Assembly: GCF_001598055.1 (NCBI RefSeq)
Contig: NZ_CP014844.1
Location: forward strand, 2,879,642 to 2,943,641
Length of the DNA: 64,000 nt
From: Cupriavidus nantongensis
GTDB lineage: Bacteria > Pseudomonadota > Gammaproteobacteria > Burkholderiales > Burkholderiaceae
Reading direction: 5' to 3'
Part shown: in pieces, positions 61,052 through 64,000 of the stretch
Layout: each line of letters starts with the position of its first letter
How positions within the stretch are numbered: position 1 is the stretch's first letter
Notes under the pieces: generated by a model
Seen by the model: the letters and a program-made list of their open reading frames with translations, nothing else
What the model was told of the DNA's origin: nothing
Database searches by the model: none
Program-made: the position numbers and the translations under genes

Positions 61052-61079
61052 TCCGCAGCACTTCATTTCCGAGCTTCCC

Positions 61080-62321
61080 ATGCCTCGACAACCATCCTCC
61101 GCGCCGGGTCCGGCAATGGCGTCTCCTCCCGGTGGCCACGTCTTCCTGGCAATGCTGCCCATCACCCTGGCGGTATTCATCGGCTTTCTGACCATCGGGA
61201 TGCAGATGCCCGTGCTGCCGCTGCATCTACACGACACCCTTGGCATGGGCACGTTGGTCATCGGCCTGGTCATCGGCTTGCAGTTCGCCGTGGCATTGCT
61301 GTCCCGCCCCTGGGCCGGCAACCTCGCCGACCTGCGGGGCGCAAAGCGTGCGGTGATCACCGGAACCCTGTTCGCCGCCAGTTCCGGCCTGGCCTATCTG
61401 GCCTCACTGGCCTTCGTCGCGACGCCGGCCACGTCTGTATGGATCGTGGTACTGGGCCGCATCCTGCTGGCGCTCGGCGAAAGCCTGATCGCCACGGGAG
61501 CGCTGGGTTGGGCCCTCGGGCTGGTCGGGCCGCAGAACGCCGGCAAGGTGATGGTCTGGGTCGGCATCGCCATCTACGGTGCCTATGCGCTGGGGGCCCC
61601 CTTGGGTGTCGCGGTGAATGCACAGTGGGGATTCGCCGGCGTTGCCGGCGCTGTGGGGGTCATTCCGTTGCTGGCCCTGGCCGTGGTCGCGCGGGTGCGG
61701 GCCATCGCCCCTTCGGCAAGCCGTCGAACGCCGTTCTACAAGGTCTTGGGCGCGGTGCTATGGCCCGGCATGGGCCTGGCGCTGTCGAGCGTGGGTTTTG
61801 GCCTGATCACCGCGTTCATCGCGCTGCTCTTTGCCGCGAGACAGTGGGGCAATGCCTCGCTGGCGTTCACCGCGTTCGGGTTGGCATTCATCGGCGCACG
61901 CATTTTCTTCGGGCATCTGCCGGACAAGCTGGGAGGCGCCAAGGTGGCGCTCGTGAGCGTGGCCGTCGAGGTGGTCGGGCAGTTGTTCATCTGGCGAGCC
62001 CAGACGCCATCGTTCGCCTACGTGGGCGCGGCGCTGACCGGCCTGGGCTATTCACTGGCCTACCCCGGCTTCGGCGTGGAAGCCGTGCGCCGCGCCCCGC
62101 CACAGACCCGCAGCCTGGCGATGGGCGCCTACGTGGCCTTCATGGACATCGCGCTGGGCCTGACCAGCCCGCTGGCCGGGGCGCTGGCCGGTGTACAGGG
62201 CATCGGTTCGGTCTACCTGGCCGGGGCCATCACCGTCGCGTTGGCGCTGATCATCGCCTTGCGGTTGGCCTTCGGAACACCAGCAACGACTACGCATGCC
62301 AGCCTTGGGAGAACACCGTGA
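61080..62321 (+). CDS. Arabinose-efflux-type MFS transporter
   Basis: Predicted 413 residues with about 12 membrane segments. VFLAMLPITLAVFIGFLTIGMQMPVLPLHLHDTLGMGTLVIGLVIGLQFAVALLSRPWAGNLADLRGAKRAV shows the MFS signature loop 2-3. Similar proteins are annotated arabinose transporter or drug efflux. Its stop overlaps the GTG of the broken siderophore-interacting gene. Confidence 0.9.
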   Translation: MPRQPSSAPGPAMASPPGGHVFLAMLPITLAVFIGFLTIGMQMPVLPLHLHDTLGMGTLVIGLVIGLQFAVALLSRPWAGNLADLRGAKRAVITGTLFAASSGLAYLASLAFVATPATSVWIVVLGRILLALGESLIATGALGWALGLVGPQNAGKVMVWVGIAIYGAYALGAPLGVAVNAQWGFAGVAGAVGVIPLLALAVVARVRAIAPSASRRTPFYKVLGAVLWPGMGLALSSVGFGLITAFIALLFAARQWGNASLAFTAFGLAFIGARIFFGHLPDKLGGAKVALVSVAVEVVGQLFIWRAQTPSFAYVGAALTGLGYSLAYPGFGVEAVRRAPPQTRSLAMGAYVAFMDIALGLTSPLAGALAGVQGIGSVYLAGAITVALALIIALRLAFGTPATTTHASLGRTP

Positions 62322-62730
62322 AACTGTTGTCCTTCTTCGACAAACAGCCGTCCGGACCACGCACCGAGCGCATCCGTCATGAATCCAAAGTCCGTACCGT
62401 GCAGGTCAACGCCGTCGAACGGCTGACACCGGGCATGCTGCGGATCACCTTCGCTGGTGATGATCTTTCGGATTCGTGAGCCTGTCGCCGGACGATCACC
62501 TCAAGCTGTTCGTGCCGTCGGCGCCGGGAGATACCGTTCATCGCGACTACACGCCCCGCAGGTACCATCAACAAGCAAGAACGCTTGTCATCGACTTTGC
62601 AGTCCACGACGCTGGGCCCGCTATCCGGTCCTGGCTCATTGAGGAACGTCGCCATCCGAAGTCCTGCCTCAAGGCGGGAGGCTACTGGATCGCCGGCAAG
62701 GCCGATGCGCATGATCGGCTCGACTACTGA
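62318..62730 (+). pseudogene. Siderophore-interacting protein (FAD-binding ferric reductase), frameshifted and internally deleted
   Basis: From GTG 62318, KLLSFF...VRTVQVNAVERLTPGMLRITFAGDDLSDS stops at 62477. The expected next residues SLSPDDHLKLFVPSAPGD continue in another frame; one lost T near 62473 restores DF-VSLSPDDH. After FAVHDAGPA the FAD/NAD-binding middle is absent and the text jumps to the C-terminal KAGGYWIAGKADAHDR. So the gene has at least two lesions. Intact homologues reduce ferric siderophores. Confidence 0.82.
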
Positions 62731-62833
62731 GTATGCGTGCCGAATACCACATGATCACGGCAAGGTTAGGACTTCATCGCCAGTGCGCCGAGCAGGATAA
62801 CCAGCACGGCGCATAGGATATCCCGGCTCTTTT

Positions 62834-63403
62834 TCAAGCCACGGTGCTCTGTCTGCCGTACAGCTCCGTCACCATGGCGAAATAGTGCTCGAAGGGCGGC
62901 GTGGGCGCACCCGGAACTTTGGCGAGGTCATCCCATCGGCGTAGCCGCAGCGCATCGGCGGCGAAGGGCTTTTGCTGGAATTCTGCCGCCTGCTCCGGCG
63001 TGTGGATGCCGCCTTGTTGTTCGAGGGAGCGTACCGATTGCGGACTTAAGCCCGCATGATACGCAGGGTCGATGGCACACAGGCAACGCTTGGCCTCGAC
63101 GTGCATCCCGATGGGCTCAACAACGGCACTGGGAAAAACCGGCCGCAGGAACGGGAGCGCCACGAACTGGTGGAGATCGTCGTTTTTCCGCGTGGTCTCT
63201 GTATCCCCGCGCCTGTTGCTCCCCAACATGTGCCCGAGGTCATGCAGGAATGCCGCGACCACCAGTTCCTTGGATGCGCCTTCCTGCTCGCCCAAGTAGG
63301 CGGACTGCAGCGCATGCTCCATCTGGGTGACGGCTTCGCTTCCGTACGAGCGCGGCCCATAAATCTCGAACAGCGAGTGGATGTCGTTCAGCTCAATAGC
63401 CAT
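62834..63403 (-). CDS. Phosphonate-degradation HD-domain oxygenase-like protein
   Basis: Predicted 189 residues; ATG 63403 follows AAGGAG, and 63424 is rejected. MEHALQSAYLGEQEGASKELVVAAFLHDLGHMLG carries the HD metal motif, as in the HDIG protein associated with phosphonate operons (PhnZ-type mixed-valent di-iron oxygenase relatives). GMHVEAKRCLCAIDPAYHAGLSPQSVRSLEQQGG is also typical. It lies 30 bases after phnX in the same direction. Confidence 0.85.
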   Translation of the reverse strand: MAIELNDIHSLFEIYGPRSYGSEAVTQMEHALQSAYLGEQEGASKELVVAAFLHDLGHMLGSNRRGDTETTRKNDDLHQFVALPFLRPVFPSAVVEPIGMHVEAKRCLCAIDPAYHAGLSPQSVRSLEQQGGIHTPEQAAEFQQKPFAADALRLRRWDDLAKVPGAPTPPFEHYFAMVTELYGRQSTVA

Positions 63404-63433
63404 GTTTCGTGACTCCTTGGTCAATTGAAAAAA

Positions 63434-64000
63434 TCAGGGGCGCTCGCCAATGGCGAGGCGGCGGTCGATCTCGGCCAGTACGCCCGGAAGGTCGGCCACC
63501 GTGTCGATGACGAAATGCGCACCGGCGCCGTAGAGGCGCTTTTCCGCCGCTGCCCGAAGCCCGGTTTGGCGAGAGGCATCCAACGCTTGCCAAGCCGACG
63601 CGCTCAAGCCGACCTCATTGCCCGAGACGCTCAGGCCCACGGACCACATGCCGGCATTGCGCCCTTCCTCGATGCCGGGCACCGTGTCATCCACCTTGAT
63701 GCACGCCGAGACGCGGCCAATGCGCAGGGCCAGGACGTTGGCGAGGGCCATCCAGGGGCCTGGCCGGCCTCCCGCGGCCAGTTCGTCGCCCGCCACGACG
63801 TGATCGGCCTCCAAGCCCTGGGCGGCGGCCAGGGGCAGCAGTACGTCGAGCACCTCGCGCGGATAGCCGGTGCAGCCTCCCACCTTCACCCCTGCGCCGT
63901 GCAGCAGCGCCAGCACATCGGCGGCGCCTTCGATCGGTGCGCAGTAGTCGCCAACCTTCTCGATCTGCATCGGCATGAAACGCTCGTAGAGCGCCGACAC
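63434..64000 (-). CDS. phnX: Phosphonoacetaldehyde hydrolase PhnX, partial
   Basis: The frame runs off the right edge; 188 residues remain. YERFMPMQIEKVGDYCAPIEG, GVKVGGCTGYPREVLDVLLPLAAAQGLEADHVVAGDELAAGGRPGPWM and VKVDDTVPGIEEGRNAGMWSVGL are PhnX (HAD family) hallmarks. The N-terminal nucleophile Asp and Schiff-base Lys lie outside the window. It cleaves phosphonoacetaldehyde to acetaldehyde and phosphate in 2-aminoethylphosphonate breakdown. Confidence 0.9.
   Translation of the reverse strand: MSALYERFMPMQIEKVGDYCAPIEGAADVLALLHGAGVKVGGCTGYPREVLDVLLPLAAAQGLEADHVVAGDELAAGGRPGPWMALANVLALRIGRVSACIKVDDTVPGIEEGRNAGMWSVGLSVSGNEVGLSASAWQALDASRQTGLRAAAEKRLYGAGAHFVIDTVADLPGVLAEIDRRLAIGERP

Larger units (their letters stand above)
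51419..64000. other. Metabolic cargo or chromosome right of the relaxase
   Basis: No transfer gene occurs after traI. Four gene groups follow, each with its own regulator or operon. Two genes (GST-like and siderophore-interacting) are broken. No att repeat, integrase, tRNA or IS was seen. In ICEclc-type elements variable cargo lies between traI and the integrase, so cargo is the likelier reading, but it is inference. Confidence 0.5.

Noticed and set aside
1..64000. CRISPR array, tRNA, rRNA or IS element
   Set aside because: No regularly spaced repeats, no cloverleaf or rRNA sequence and no transposase frame or paired terminal repeats were found on reading through.
51419..64000. att site or integrase marking the right end of the ICE
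   Set aside because: No tyrosine recombinase and no tRNA 3' end are visible; the left att sequence is outside the window, so a repeat cannot be matched.

Overview
The window is high-GC proteobacterial DNA. Positions 1-51418 are the conserved body of a large integrative and conjugative element (ICE) of the ICEclc/PAGI-2/PFGI-1 group, with a GI-type (type G) secretion system and a MobH relaxase. This rests on an almost complete set of that family's marker proteins in their usual order. The host is probably a gamma- or betaproteobacterium (Pseudomonas, Xanthomonadaceae, Achromobacter/Bordetella-like). The sequence does not fix the genus. No tRNA, rRNA, integrase or att site lies in the window, so both ends of the element are outside it.

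Left region (1-12680): small ICE accessory and replication genes, almost all on the plus strand. Each has its own Shine-Dalgarno, and most are preceded by a short hairpin. They include DUF5983, DUF3085, a PP-loop (PAPS-reductase-like) protein, an XF1762 acetyltransferase-like protein, the STY4534-type replication protein (two DUF3577 copies), DUF3275, DUF6927, a DUF6094 methyltransferase and a 759-residue SNF2-like helicase. Two copies of a structured RNA element, resembling the known radC RNA motif, lie here; a third precedes radC at 42141.

Transfer region: unit I (12780-18843) runs from PilL-N through TIGR03759, a lytic transglycosylase, TIGR03765, the coupling ATPase TraD and TIGR03747. 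traD carries a one-base frameshift. Unit II (33467-42635) runs RAQPRD, TIGR03758, TIGR03745, TIGR03750, TIGR03746, TIGR03749, TIGR03752, TIGR03751, the VirB4-like ATPase, a DsbA-like protein and radC. Unit III (42799-47483) runs TIGR03757, TIGR03756, TIGR03755, a small membrane protein and TraG-N. DUF3742, a RES toxin/antitoxin pair and the relaxase TraI follow. The three unit heads share the sequence YATTGTTTG 67-70 bases before the first ATG.

Between units I and II, on the opposite strand and less GC-rich, sits a 14 kb cassette (18908-33258). It encodes an HTH regulator, an SNF2 helicase, a PHP-SMC (TrlF-like) ATPase, an AIPR protein, a type III Mod methyltransferase and Res subunit, and a GHKL ATPase fused to a PD-(D/E)XK-like nuclease domain. 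The six large genes are tightly packed, apparently in one operon. This is the best candidate for an undescribed multi-gene anti-phage system.

Right region (51419-64000) is metabolic cargo or chromosome: a nitronate monooxygenase/LysR/MFS group, a LysR with a broken GST, an MBL hydrolase and an alpha/beta hydrolase, a TetR with an O-methyltransferase/SDR/MFS operon ending in a broken siderophore-interacting protein, and a phosphonate pair (HD oxygenase and PhnX, the latter cut by the window end). From family layout (core, relaxase, cargo, integrase) I infer this is ICE cargo and that the integrase lies further right.
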